The notes: a model not told the origin generated them from the letters alone. Positions 53,725 through 62,445 are shown, numbered from the stretch's first letter. The stretch: 64,000 nucleotides of DNA from Promineifilum sp019695075 (GCA_026129185.1 JAHCIO010000005.1:1-64000); one strand, 5' to 3'. A program made the numbers and translations.

Positions 53725-55143
53725 TCAGGCTGTCGTTTGCGCCGCATAGGCGGCCAGGGCGCGCTCGCGCGCCAGGGCGTGGTCGATGATGGGCGCGGGA
53801 TAGTCGCGGCCGATGACGCAGCCAGCGGTGCGCTGCTCGGCCGCGCTCAGTCGCCACGGCTCGTGGATGGTGGCGTCGGGCACGCCGGCCAGCACGGGCA
53901 GCCAGCGGCGCACGTAGTGGCCGGCGGGGTCGAACTTGCGCCCCTGGGTGACCGGATTGAAGACGCGGAAGTAGGGCGCGGCGTCGGTGCCCGTGCCCGC
54001 CGTCCACTGCCAGCCGCCGTTGTTACTGGCCGGGTCGCCGTCCACCAGCCGGCGCATGAACCAGCGCTCGCCCCAACGCCAGTCGATGAGCAGGTCCTTC
54101 ACCAGAAACGAGGCGACGATCATCCGGGCGCGATTGTGCATCCAGCCGGTCGTGTTCAACTGGCGCATGGCCGCGTCCACGATGGGGTAACCCGTCTCGC
54201 CGGCGCACCAGGCGATGAATTCCAGCGGGTCGTTGCGCCAGGCGATGTCGCGCGCCGCCGGCCGGAAGCTCTCGCGGGCGACGTGGGGGAAGTGGGCCAG
54301 AATGTGGCCGTAGAAGTCGCGCCAGATCAGTTCGTTGAGCCAGCGTCCTGCCCCGCCGCCGTCCTGTTCTGCTTGCGCCGCCAGCGCGGCCACGGCCGCC
54401 GCCCGCGGCGCGACCATGCCGAAGCGCAGATAGGGCGACAGGCGTGACGTGCCCTCCATGTCCACCCGGTCGCGCAGGAGGTCGTAGGCGACGATGGACT
54501 CGTCCGCGAAGGCGCGCAGGCGGCGCTGAGCCTCGGCCTCGCCCGGCGGGAAGGGCACGGCCGCGGGCAGCGCCGGCCTGTCGGGGATCGGCTCGCCGGC
54601 CACGTCGCCGGGGTCGGGCAACGCCGCCGGCGCGGGCCACAGGTCGGACACGGCGGGCAGCGACCGGGCCAGCCAGGCGCGACTGAAGGGCGTGAAGACG
54701 GTGTAGGGCGCGCCGTTGGCCTTCAGCACCGTGCCCGGCGGGCGGATGGCGCTGCTGCCGACCAAATGCAACGGCAGCTGCCGCCCCACTTCGCCGTCAC
54801 GGCGCGTGGCGTAGGGGGAGTGGTCGTCTTCGGCGTAGATGGCCGTCGCGCCGGTCTCGGCCAGCAGGCGGGCCAGCGCCTCGACCGGCCGGCCGCGCCG
54901 CGCCACCAGCCGGCTGCCTCGCGTGCGCAGGTCCGCGTCCAGTGCGCGCAGCCCGCCCAGCAGAAAGGCGGTGCGCGTCGGGCTGTTCGTCGGGCCGTCC
55001 AGCAGGGCCGGATCGAGGACGAAGACGGGCACAACCCGCCGCCCGCCGGCCAGCGCGGTCCTCAGGGCGTCGTTATCGGCCAGTCGCAGGTCGCGCCGCA
55101 GCCACCACAGGACGGTATCGCCCACCAGGGCAGTGGTGCTCAC
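53725..55143 (-). CDS. phr: Deoxyribodipyrimidine photolyase
   Basis: A 472-residue cryptochrome/photolyase-family protein: antenna domain ('VLWWLRRDLRLADNDALRTAL', 'FVLDPALLD') and FAD domain with 'EGTSRLSPYLRFGMVAPRA', 'WLNELIWRDFYGHILAHFP', 'GYPIVDAAMRQLNTTGWMHNR', 'WRWGERWFMRRLVDGD', 'NNGGWQWTAGTGTDAAPYFR' and 'FNPVTQGRKFDPAG', the CPD class I pattern. It repairs UV-induced pyrimidine dimers with blue light. The start is GTG at 55143, preceded by GAGGTG; the longer frame overlaps the upstream gene. Third gene behind the CarH-like light regulator, so probably light-induced. Confidence 0.95.
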   Translation of the reverse strand: MSTTALVGDTVLWWLRRDLRLADNDALRTALAGGRRVVPVFVLDPALLDGPTNSPTRTAFLLGGLRALDADLRTRGSRLVARRGRPVEALARLLAETGATAIYAEDDHSPYATRRDGEVGRQLPLHLVGSSAIRPPGTVLKANGAPYTVFTPFSRAWLARSLPAVSDLWPAPAALPDPGDVAGEPIPDRPALPAAVPFPPGEAEAQRRLRAFADESIVAYDLLRDRVDMEGTSRLSPYLRFGMVAPRAAAVAALAAQAEQDGGGAGRWLNELIWRDFYGHILAHFPHVARESFRPAARDIAWRNDPLEFIAWCAGETGYPIVDAAMRQLNTTGWMHNRARMIVASFLVKDLLIDWRWGERWFMRRLVDGDPASNNGGWQWTAGTGTDAAPYFRVFNPVTQGRKFDPAGHYVRRWLPVLAGVPDATIHEPWRLSAAEQRTAGCVIGRDYPAPIIDHALARERALAAYAAQTTA

Positions 55144-55153
55144 TAAACCCACC

Positions 55154-56089
55154 TCACTTGCGCAGGATGTCGCGCAACGCCGCCTCCAGCGTCGGGAAGC
55201 GAAAGGTGAAGCCCAGCGCCTGGAGCCTGGCGACGCTGACCGGCCGCCCATCCAGCACCAGCGCGGACAACTCGCCCAGGGCCAGCTTCAGGGCGAATTC
55301 GGGCACGGGCAGCAGCGTCGGGCGATGCATGACCCGGCCCAGCACGCGGGTGAACTCGGCGTTGGTGACCGGATTGGGCGCGGCCAGGTTGTAGACGCCG
55401 GCGGCCGCCTCGTGCTCGGCCAGAAAGCGCAGGGCGCGCACGGTGTCCTCGATGTGGATCCACGACAACCACTGCCGGCCGCTGCCCAGCCGGCCGCCGG
55501 CGAAGAGCCGGAACTGCAACAGCGAGGCGGGCAGTGGGCCGGTGTCGGGGTGCAGCAGCGGGGCCATGCGCGTGACGACGCGGCGCACGCCCAGCGCCTC
55601 CACGGGCGCGGTGGCCGGCTCCCAGTCGTCGGCGACGACATCGGCCAGGAACTGCCGGCCGCGCGGCGATTCCTCGGTCATCATCTCGTCGCCGCTGGGG
55701 TAGTAATCGATGCCCGACATCTGCACGACGACTTGCGGCTTGACCGCCGCGGCGGCGACGGCGGCGACGACCGCCTGCCCGGCCTGGCGGCGGCTCTCCT
55801 TGATCCGCTTCTTGCGCTCGGCCGACCAGGTTCCCGGCAGCGGCAGCGTGCTGTTGCCGCTGATCGATTCGCCGGCCAGGTTGACGATGGCGAACGCGCC
55901 GTCGGCCAGATGGCCCCAACCCGCGGCCGTGCGCGCGTCCCAGGCGACGGCCTGCGCCCCGGCTACGGTCTTCTGCGCCGACGGGTTGCGGCTGAGAATG
56001 ATGACCTCATGCCCGGCGGCCAGCAGCTCGGCCGAGAGGCGGCGGCCGATGACGCCGGAGCCGCCGGTGATGATGGTGCGTTTGGTCAT
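55154..56089 (-). CDS. TIGR01777-family SDR epimerase-like protein
   Basis: A 311-residue extended SDR of the YfcH/SDR39U1 type: 'TIITGGSGVIGRRLSAELLAAG' (GxxGxxG), 'EVIILSRNPSAQKTV', 'AWDARTAAGWGHLADGAFAIVN', 'LAGESI', 'QMSGIDYYPSGDEMMTEES', the C-terminal DUF1731 region 'ALRDILRK' and 'VARLQALGFTFRFPTLEAAL'. Function is unknown, but these genes recur beside photolyase and B12-type MerR genes. The ATG at 56089 overlaps the regulator's stop (TGATG) with AGGAGG upstream. Confidence 0.92.
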   Translation of the reverse strand: MTKRTIITGGSGVIGRRLSAELLAAGHEVIILSRNPSAQKTVAGAQAVAWDARTAAGWGHLADGAFAIVNLAGESISGNSTLPLPGTWSAERKKRIKESRRQAGQAVVAAVAAAAVKPQVVVQMSGIDYYPSGDEMMTEESPRGRQFLADVVADDWEPATAPVEALGVRRVVTRMAPLLHPDTGPLPASLLQFRLFAGGRLGSGRQWLSWIHIEDTVRALRFLAEHEAAAGVYNLAAPNPVTNAEFTRVLGRVMHRPTLLPVPEFALKLALGELSALVLDGRPVSVARLQALGFTFRFPTLEAALRDILRK

Positions 56090-57468
56090 CACGCCTCCTC
56101 AGTGTGGTCGTCCGTCTGGCCCTCGGCCCAGTGGCTCGACCAGTCGCCGCACTCGGCCACGACCTTGGCCAACCAGGCGACCACCGGCTGCCCCAGCGCG
56201 GGGTCGAGGTGCTGCGCCGTGGCCGCGTGGTAGGCCCTCAGGAAGTCACACAGCGTCTCGGCCGGCAGATTGAGGTTGATCATCATGCCCTCCAGCCACT
56301 GGAGATTAGGGCCAATGTAGTCGAGGTCGCCCAGTTTGAGGGCGGAGAGGATGTTAGTCGTCAGGTGGCGGATGGCCTCGGCCGTGCCGCTGAGGGCCAC
56401 GCGGCCGTTGAGCGGCTGCCAGACACCGGCTTCGACCAGCCCCGCCCGCTCGCGGAAGTGCGCCCAGGCGCGTCGGTAGCTTTCCGCTGCCGGCTCGGCG
56501 GGGAGCGCCGGTGGGCGATTGGCCAGCAGGTTCTCGATGATGGCCGGCGTCTGGCGCAGGTCATAGCCCAGGAAGTGGCCGGGGATGCGCTGGGCCAGTT
56601 CGGGCACGAGGCCGAAGATGTAGCCGCTGTAGGCCAGGGCGATGCCGGCCTCGCGCAAATACTCGGCCACGTCGAGCAGGGTTGCGGCGCTATCGAGCAA
56701 CTGGGCCGAAAAGACGACCAGGTCGGGGTGGGTGCTGTCGATGGTCGCCGCCAGGCGATGGGTGGGCACGTCTGCGCCAAGGTAGAGGACATCCCAGCCG
56801 CGCCGCCGCAGCAGGAAGGCCAGCAGCAGCGGGCTGAAGGTGTGGGCCTCGCCGGGCGGGCAGCCGATGAGCAGGCGGCCGGCGCGCGTCGGCGCGGGCG
56901 TTGCCGCCAGCAGTGCGTCCAGCCGCCGCATGGCCAGCGCGGACATGAAGTGCTCTTGCTGGACGGTGACGTTGCCCTCATACCAGCGGTCGCCGACCTC
57001 CACGAGGGCCTTTTGCAGTAGCTCGAAGCAAACATCTTCGGGCGCGTAGTAGGCGAAGGCCTGATTGAGCGTCGCTTCGGCCCGGCGCTCGTCGAAGGCT
57101 AGGCAGGCATCGATCCAGGCCCGGCGTAGATCGACCATGGCGCTGCCGGAGGCGATAGTGGTGTAGCTCTCCGCCTCGCGGCCGGGCGATGGCGATAGAG
57201 TGTAGACGACCAGCGGGTCGCGCCCCTCGGCTCGCAGGGAGTGCCACAGAGCCACGGCGCGGCTGATGCTCAGCCCCTCTTCCTGGCGCGCCAGCAGCCA
57301 CTTCAGTGTGTTGATGTCGTACTGGGAGTAGAGCCGGTGGCCGCCGCCGGTGCGGTCCGGGTCAGGGATGCCATAGCGCCGCTCCCAGGCGCGCAGGGTA
57401 TCGGGCTTAAGCCCTGTCTCCTGCACGACGGCCTTCAAGTTGTAGGTTGGAGTCCGGTCACTAGCCAT
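56089..57468 (-). CDS. CarH/LitR-like MerR regulator with B12-binding light sensor domain
   Basis: A 459-residue regulator. N-terminal MerR helix-turn-helix ('YNLKAVVQETGLKPDTLRAW', 'RRYGIPDPDRTGGGHRLYSQ'). A B12-binding helical domain follows with the W-x9-EH motif that caps adenosylcobalamin in CarH (W162, E172, H173 in 'RWYEGNVTVQQEHFMSALAM'). Then comes a cobalamin Rossmann domain with the lower-ligand His209 in 'GCPPGEAHTFSPLLLAFLLR' and 'VLYLGADVPTHRLA'. In CarH, dark AdoCbl tetramers repress and light breaks the Co-C bond to derepress. A C-terminal extension (about 335-459) is not typical of CarH. Operon with SDR, photolyase and DLH genes. Confidence 0.9.
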   Translation of the reverse strand: MASDRTPTYNLKAVVQETGLKPDTLRAWERRYGIPDPDRTGGGHRLYSQYDINTLKWLLARQEEGLSISRAVALWHSLRAEGRDPLVVYTLSPSPGREAESYTTIASGSAMVDLRRAWIDACLAFDERRAEATLNQAFAYYAPEDVCFELLQKALVEVGDRWYEGNVTVQQEHFMSALAMRRLDALLAATPAPTRAGRLLIGCPPGEAHTFSPLLLAFLLRRRGWDVLYLGADVPTHRLAATIDSTHPDLVVFSAQLLDSAATLLDVAEYLREAGIALAYSGYIFGLVPELAQRIPGHFLGYDLRQTPAIIENLLANRPPALPAEPAAESYRRAWAHFRERAGLVEAGVWQPLNGRVALSGTAEAIRHLTTNILSALKLGDLDYIGPNLQWLEGMMINLNLPAETLCDFLRAYHAATAQHLDPALGQPVVAWLAKVVAECGDWSSHWAEGQTDDHTEEA

Positions 57469-57500
57469 AGCAATTGCCCTATACCCGTAATCTTACGTCA

Positions 57501-57529
57501 AGCATAGCATATCTCGGTTGATATATCAA
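57501..57529 (-). promoter_or_regulatory. Promoter and TTGATATATCAA palindrome of the carH-like operon
   Basis: Minus strand TTGATA (57529-57524), 17-nt spacer, TATGCT (57506-57501). The perfect 12-bp palindrome TTGATATATCAA (57518-57529) covers the -35 box, a location suited to repressor binding. Confidence 0.65.
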
Positions 57530-57662
57530 GGATTTGTCCAGATTTCGTTCGCGACGATATTGACGGGCGCATAAGGCAATCGTCCAAGGCCAAATGACCC
57601 AGGCCGTTAACATTACAGTCTGCGTTACAACCGCCGATCGATTTCGCTTGGCCTTCACGCCA

Positions 57663-57702
57663 GTGTAAACCAGTTTACACATTAGGTGTATGAAACTATC
57701 CA
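57663..57702 (+). promoter_or_regulatory. GTGTAAAC-CA-GTTTACAC operator over a rightward promoter
   Basis: A perfect interrupted palindrome (57663-57680) overlaps the -35 of TTTACA (57674-57679), 17-nt spacer, TATCCA (57697-57702). A second TACAC/GTGTA pair lies at 57723-57740. Confidence 0.6.
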
Positions 57703-57771
57703 TAAAGCCCTGCCCGGCGTCTTACACTTAGAGTTGTGTAGCGGAACTGCCGTGAAGTTAGAGGTAGTATC

Positions 57772-58854
57772 ATGAAGAAGTACGCAGTACGGGTAGTGAC
57801 GATCGCGATGTTAGGCCTGGGGGTGGGCCTGGCAGTATTGACGCTGATGCAAGTTGGTCAGGCGCAGGCGGCCAGCAACGTGCCGGCGCTGGCGTTCCTG
57901 GGCGAGAGCGGGACCTATAGCATCGGCGAGGGCTACAGCTTCCTGGTGAAGGCCAAGCACCCCTTTCATTTCATGTCTATGCCCGGCCCGGAGTATACCG
58001 CCCGCGAGGGCGAGCGCGTCTGGTCGGTGCTGGGCGATTTCGAGACGCCGACGGCCGATTATCAGACGACGGTAATGGTTGGGCCGGTCGAAAAGGGCTG
58101 TGTCATCGACTTTGCCACGGTTGACGACGATGAGGATGAGCGCATCAACTATTTCCTACTCGACGGCGGCGTGATCTACACGATGGGCCAGGGCATGAGC
58201 ACCCGCGGTCGCTTTTTCGTCCCGCGCGATGGCGTCCTCAGCTATGAGGCCAATGACAGCATCGGCATGTTCCTGAGCGTCTGCGACAAGAAAGTCACCC
58301 TGACGCCGACGATGACCTTGACGCCGACGGCGACGCTGGAGCCGACGCTGACGCCGACGCCGACGCTGACGCCGACGATGACCATCTCGCCCACGGCCAC
58401 GCTGACGAGCACGCTGGTGGCCACGCCGACGATGACGCCGACGCTGACCACGACGCCGATGCCCACAGCGACGGCCACGCCGCCTTTGCCGACGGCCGAG
58501 CCGGACATCAGCACGCCGACGCCGACGCCGACGGCGACCAAGGAGCCGCGGCTGCCGGCCTGCCTGCGCATCAACTTCGACGTCAGCGGTCAGGAAGCCA
58601 GGCGCGGCCTCTACATCGCCCAGGAGGTTGGCGGTCACTTCCTGGCGGCCTGGGAGGCGGACAACGGCTGGAAGGATAGCGGCTGGTTCTACGACATCGA
58701 CATCACCTTCCCGGCCGTCTACGTCGAAGTACTCTACTACCACGGCCCGGGGGCCGAGCCGGTGCGCCTGAAGATGATGAACCCCGCGCCGGACGTGGAC
58801 GCTGGTTGGGTGGCCCGCGGCCAATGCCACGCGCTGGAGGTGGGCTGGCCGTAG
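57772..58854 (+). CDS. Exported protein with Thr/Pro-repeat spacer
   Basis: A 360-residue exported protein: signal peptide (residues 1-33, ending AQAA), an N-terminal beta-rich domain (about 36-175), a spacer of 85 residues made of TPTxTLTP-like repeats (about 178-262) and a C-terminal domain of about 95 residues ('CLRINFDVSGQEARRGLYI', 'GWKDSGWFYDIDITFPAVYV'). The C-terminal domain has two cysteines that may pair. No family recognised. It is divergent from the carH-like gene and its promoter carries a palindrome, so it may respond to the same regulator. AGAGGTAG lies upstream of the ATG. Confidence 0.8.
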   Translation: MKKYAVRVVTIAMLGLGVGLAVLTLMQVGQAQAASNVPALAFLGESGTYSIGEGYSFLVKAKHPFHFMSMPGPEYTAREGERVWSVLGDFETPTADYQTTVMVGPVEKGCVIDFATVDDDEDERINYFLLDGGVIYTMGQGMSTRGRFFVPRDGVLSYEANDSIGMFLSVCDKKVTLTPTMTLTPTATLEPTLTPTPTLTPTMTISPTATLTSTLVATPTMTPTLTTTPMPTATATPPLPTAEPDISTPTPTPTATKEPRLPACLRINFDVSGQEARRGLYIAQEVGGHFLAAWEADNGWKDSGWFYDIDITFPAVYVEVLYYHGPGAEPVRLKMMNPAPDVDAGWVARGQCHALEVGWP

Positions 58855-58891
58855 GCCGTCTGGCGGCCGGGCGGGCGCGCGGCGACGGGCG

Positions 58892-60097
58892 CTAGGCCAG
58901 GCTGCGGCCGATCAACACGCTATGCCGGCCCATCACCTGGGTCAGAAAGAGGACGGCCTCGTTGGGGCCGCGCAGACGAAGGGCTTGCCGCAGAGCTTCC
59001 GGCTCCAGCGGCGAGCCTCTTTTTTTGATGGTCACGCGGCCGATGTCCCGCGCCCGCAGTTCGGCCCGCAGCCGCTTGAGCTGGAAGGGGAAGGCGTCGT
59101 CGATGGCGAAGAGGCGGGCGAAGGGCGTCGGCCGGGGCGTGTCGGTGGTCAGATAGGCGATGTGGGGGTCGAGCAGGGCCGCGCCTAGCTCCGCCGCCAG
59201 CAAGCCGACCAGGTGAGCGCGAACGACGGCCCCATCCGGTTCGTATAGGTAGGCGCGCGGGGGGGTGACAGGCGTCGCGCCCTGGCCGACGACGTCGGCC
59301 GCGCCGCTCAGCGTGTGGCCGCCGGGCAGCAGCGTCGCCCGCCGCGCCGCCGTGCGCAACTCGCCATACCACAGCACCGCCTCTTTGACCTCGCCGCCCA
59401 GCGAGACGATCTCCACCTCCACGCCGGCCGGCACTTCGGCATCGGCGATGCCCGGCGCGACCTTGACCGCGCCGCGCGGCACAACCGCCCGCCAGGCGTC
59501 GATGAGGCTCAGCGGCGGCTGGTAATCGGCCACGGCGCGCAGCCGCCGGCTGGGCGCTTCGCGCGGGCCGCCGCCGGCGCGCCGGGCGGGGTCGAAGAAG
59601 AACGCCTCGACGCGCGCCGGCGGTAGTGTCAGCAGATCGGCCTGGGCCAGGGCCAGCCGCCCGGCCACGCCATAGGCGGCGGCGTTGGCCGCGGCCATGA
59701 GCAGGCGCAGCCGGTCGCGGTCAATGGCCAGGACGGCCGCGCCCGCGCCGGCCAGCGCCAGCGCGTCGCCGCCGATGCCGCAGCCGAGGTCGGCCACCGT
59801 GGCCACGCCGGCGGCGGCGAAGCGGGTGGCGCGGTGGGCGGCAATTGGCTCGGCCGTGGCCTGCTCCAGGCCGTCGCGGGTGAAGACCATCGCCGCCGCG
59901 CGGCTGAACTTGCGGGCTGCGCGCTGGCGCAGCAGGGCCGTGTCCAGCGCCGCCCGCGCCCGCTCCGGCCCCAGTTCTTCGCGCAGGCGGGCGGCCGTGG
60001 CCATGTGGGTGTCCTCCGACACCGGCGCGGCGGCCAACTCGGCCAGCGCGGCCTGTCCCGCGGCGCTCAGCAGAAAGCGCAGTTCCTCAGGCCCCAT
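58892..60097 (-). CDS. Class I SAM-dependent methyltransferase with THUMP-like C-terminal domain
   Basis: A 401-residue protein. The Rossmann methyltransferase core has motif I 'VADLGCGIGGDALALAGAG' (about 104) and the acidic 'LAIDRDRLRL', motif IV-like 'AFFFDPARRAGGG' (DPxR), and the C-terminal THUMP-like region with 'DAFPFQLKRLRAELRARDIG' and 'VTIKKRGSPLEPEALRQALR'. This architecture is conserved in actinobacterial and Chloroflexi proteins of unknown target, probably RNA. It follows the PD-(D/E)XK nuclease gene by 3 nt, so they form an operon. Confidence 0.85.
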   Translation of the reverse strand: MGPEELRFLLSAAGQAALAELAAAPVSEDTHMATAARLREELGPERARAALDTALLRQRAARKFSRAAAMVFTRDGLEQATAEPIAAHRATRFAAAGVATVADLGCGIGGDALALAGAGAAVLAIDRDRLRLLMAAANAAAYGVAGRLALAQADLLTLPPARVEAFFFDPARRAGGGPREAPSRRLRAVADYQPPLSLIDAWRAVVPRGAVKVAPGIADAEVPAGVEVEIVSLGGEVKEAVLWYGELRTAARRATLLPGGHTLSGAADVVGQGATPVTPPRAYLYEPDGAVVRAHLVGLLAAELGAALLDPHIAYLTTDTPRPTPFARLFAIDDAFPFQLKRLRAELRARDIGRVTIKKRGSPLEPEALRQALRLRGPNEAVLFLTQVMGRHSVLIGRSLA

Positions 60098-60100
60098 CGC

Positions 60101-60925
60101 CTAGCCCCACTGCGGTTCCAGCCAGTCGTCGGGCGGTGGCTCGTCCTCGTCGGCCGCCTCCGGGCTGGCCTCACCGGCGGCCTGCCGGCCGGTCAGGGCC
60201 TGGTAGGCGCAGCGGCGGCACTCGCTCAGGTCGTCGGTCAGCGGCCAGGCGTCGGCCGCGCCCGCGGGCAGCAGGCTGTCGATGGCGGCGACGATGCTCG
60301 CCAGTTCGGCCCAGTTGCGCCGGTGGGCAGCGGCGTCGTAGGCGATGACGCGCGGCTGCGTCGGGTCGGCCACGTACCAGTAGGTCAGGCGCAGCCGGTC
60401 GGGCGCGAAGGCCGCGGACGCCTCCGGCAGGAGCGCCGCGCCCGCTTCGGCCAGTACGGCCAGGTAGACGCGCGTCTGCCAGGCCGCCCGCAGCCGGTCG
60501 AGCGGGCGCGGGTCGCCCGTCTTCCAGTCGAAGAGGTGGGCCGCCGGCTGCCCGTCCGCGCCGTCGCCGACGATAAGCAGGTCAAAGCGGCCGGTCAGGA
60601 AGTGGTTGCCGATGGGCGCGGTCAGGCCGGCCTCGACGAAGCGGCGGCCTTCGGGCAGGGGTGGGGCGTGGCGGCGAAAGGTGTCCCACCAGACGCGCAG
60701 TTCCGGGTCGGCCTCGTCGTCGTCGGCCGCCGGCAGGCCCAGGAAATGGCGCTCCAGGCGGCGGTGGAAGCGCCGGCCGCGCTCATAGGCTAATTCCTGC
60801 GCCCGGCCCAACGGCGCTTCGGGCCAGGGCACGCGGGCCAGGTAGCGCAGGTAGAAGCGGCGCGGGCAGGCGCGGAAGGTGTAGAGGTGGCTTTGGGAGA
60901 GCGTCAGGCGGTCGGTCATGGGCAT
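60101..60925 (-). CDS. PD-(D/E)XK nuclease family protein (RecB/Cas4-like)
   Basis: A 274-residue protein with the RecB-type nuclease core: 'LTGRFDLLIVGDGADG' (catalytic Asp) and 'HLFDWKTGDPRPL' (DxK), preceded by 'RACPRRFYLRYLAR' and followed by the cysteine pair 'SECRRCAYQALTG'. Cysteines at both ends suggest an iron-sulfur cluster as in Cas4/AddB, though only three are obvious where four are usual. No CRISPR array or cas genes are present, so a repair role or unknown role is likelier. The start is uncertain (60925 or 60919), without Shine-Dalgarno. Confidence 0.82.
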   Translation of the reverse strand: MPMTDRLTLSQSHLYTFRACPRRFYLRYLARVPWPEAPLGRAQELAYERGRRFHRRLERHFLGLPAADDDEADPELRVWWDTFRRHAPPLPEGRRFVEAGLTAPIGNHFLTGRFDLLIVGDGADGQPAAHLFDWKTGDPRPLDRLRAAWQTRVYLAVLAEAGAALLPEASAAFAPDRLRLTYWYVADPTQPRVIAYDAAAHRRNWAELASIVAAIDSLLPAGAADAWPLTDDLSECRRCAYQALTGRQAAGEASPEAADEDEPPPDDWLEPQWG

Positions 60926-61061
60926 TCGCTAACCGGTTTGGGTTCAGTTGGTCGCTCCGCCGGCGACCGGAGTGCGGGGCGACAGCCGCATGATAGAGGA
61001 TGTTGGCCGGGCGGGCAATGCTTGCGGGCGTTTGACCCAAGGGCATTACAAAGTCGATGGG

Positions 61062-61163
61062 AGCTCACGCAAAGGCGCGAAGGGGCCAAAGGCGCAAAGA
61101 AGAAACGGCTGATGACAGAGCTTCTTCTTTGCGTCTTGGCTACCTTTGCGGCTTTGCGTGAGC
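61062..61163. repeat. GCAAAGGCGC long inverted repeat
   Basis: About 42-nt imperfect arms (GCTCACGCAAAGGCGCGAAG... and its complement ending ...GGCTTTGCGTGAGC) around a 15-nt loop occupy the 320-nt gap between divergent genes. No other feature except the M23 gene promoter is seen in that gap. Confidence 0.9.
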
Positions 61164-61202
61164 GCTTCTTCCGACTGCCGGCTGAGAATCGGCCCGCGGC
61201 GG

Positions 61203-61231
61203 TTGACGCCGCCGGGCGGGCGGGGCAGAAT
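61203..61231 (+). promoter_or_regulatory. Promoter giving leaderless M23 lipoprotein mRNA
   Basis: TTGACG, 17-nt spacer, CAGAAT (61226-61231); ATG follows after 8 nt and no Shine-Dalgarno is present. Confidence 0.7.
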
Positions 61232-61239
61232 CGGCGGCC

Positions 61240-62445
61240 ATGCATGTTTCCCTCCGGCCGCGCTGCGTGGCTGTTCTTACCCTTGCCCTTGCCCTGTTGC
61301 TCGCCGCCTGTGCCGCGCCGGCCGTCGAGGTCGCGCCGGCGGTTGAAGCCTCCCCGGCTCAACCTACCGCCGCGCCGGCCTTGCCGCCGAGCGCCAGTCC
61401 CACGGCGTCCGCCATGCCCACGGCCGCGCCGTCGCTCACACCCCGGCCGACGGCTGCGCCCCCGGCTACGCCGACGGCGCTGCCGTCGCCAACAGTTCTG
61501 CCCACGCCCACGGAGCCGGCCACGCCGACGGCCGACGCCGCCGCCGGCCGGCCCTGCCCTGACCCCGCGCCGGTCAAGCCCGACTACCTGGCCTATCACC
61601 TGTCGGCCGCGCCCTGGCCGGCGCCTGATGCCGCCGCGTCCCGGCCGCCGCTGTCGCTGGCCAACCCGCTGCCCAATGCCGGGCGCAACAGCGGCTACCC
61701 CTACGGCTCCGACGGCAGTGGGCGCTACCTGCTGCACAACGGTCTCGACATGGCCGACGAGAACCGCGACCTGGCCGTGGCCCCGGCCGACGGCGAGGTG
61801 ATCGTCGCCCGCGATGACATCGACGAGATGTTCGGCTGGCGCTGCGACTGGTATGGTCAGTTGGTCGTCCTGCGGCTGGACGAGACGCAGGACGGGCAGC
61901 CCGTCTACGTTCTCTTCGGCCACGTGCAGGACGTGCAGGTGACCGAGGGGCAGCGCGTGGCCCGCGGCGAGCCGGTGGCCCGCCAGGGCACGGCCGGCGT
62001 GGCCACTGTGGCCCATCTGCACCTGGAGGTGCGTGTGGGGGCCAACACTTTTGGGGCGACGCGCAACCCGCTGCTGTGGCTGGAGCCGTGGTCGGGCAGC
62101 GGCGTGGTGGCCGGGCGGCTGGTGGATCCCAACGGCCACGCCTGGGAGGGGGTGACGGTGACGCTCATCGACAACGCCGCCGAGGCGTCCTATCTGAACA
62201 CCTGGACGTACCTCGACGACCCCGACCATCTCATCCGTCCCGACCCGGCGCTGGCGGAGAACTTTGTCTTTGGCCCGGTGGCCGAGGGCAGCTACGATGT
62301 CTTCGTGCAGCTACAGGGGGAGACGTACCGGCAGACGGTCGAAGTGAAGGATGGCGAACTGACGACGGTGGAGATGGTCACCGCTGCCTACCGCACGCCG
62401 ACGCCAGCGCCGACCGCCTCGCCCGCGGCGACGACCGGCCCTTAG
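61240..62445 (+). CDS. M23-family peptidase-like lipoprotein
   Basis: A 401-residue lipoprotein: signal peptide with lipobox LAAC (about residue 24), a Pro/Thr/Ala spacer (about 25-105), and an M23 (LytM) domain with 'LLHNGLDMADENRDLAVAPA' (HNGLD motif) and 'VAHLHLEVRVG' (HLH). The first zinc His and Asp and the HxH pair are present, so it could be an active peptidoglycan endopeptidase. A C-terminal beta domain (about 290-385, 'GVVAGRLVDPNGHAWEGVTV') resembles a carboxypeptidase-regulatory fold. Its stop overlaps the convergent gene's stop. Confidence 0.88.
   Translation: MHVSLRPRCVAVLTLALALLLAACAAPAVEVAPAVEASPAQPTAAPALPPSASPTASAMPTAAPSLTPRPTAAPPATPTALPSPTVLPTPTEPATPTADAAAGRPCPDPAPVKPDYLAYHLSAAPWPAPDAAASRPPLSLANPLPNAGRNSGYPYGSDGSGRYLLHNGLDMADENRDLAVAPADGEVIVARDDIDEMFGWRCDWYGQLVVLRLDETQDGQPVYVLFGHVQDVQVTEGQRVARGEPVARQGTAGVATVAHLHLEVRVGANTFGATRNPLLWLEPWSGSGVVAGRLVDPNGHAWEGVTVTLIDNAAEASYLNTWTYLDDPDHLIRPDPALAENFVFGPVAEGSYDVFVQLQGETYRQTVEVKDGELTTVEMVTAAYRTPTPAPTASPAATTGP

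Larger units (their letters stand above)
57469..57771. other. 303-nt divergent control region of carH-like operon and Thr/Pro-rich gene
   Basis: This less GC-rich region contains a leftward promoter (57501-57529), a rightward promoter (57674-57702), two palindromes over their -35 boxes and several GTGTA/TACAC half-sites (57663-57740). No open frame with coding character is seen. Confidence 0.6.

Noticed and set aside
58311..58545. Non-coding minisatellite
   Set aside because: The repeated ACGCCGACG-like units keep the reading frame and encode the Thr/Pro spacer of an exported protein.
60101..60925. Cas4 of a CRISPR system
   Set aside because: No array or other cas gene in the window, and the protein is fused by operon to a methyltransferase; kept as a PD-(D/E)XK nuclease.
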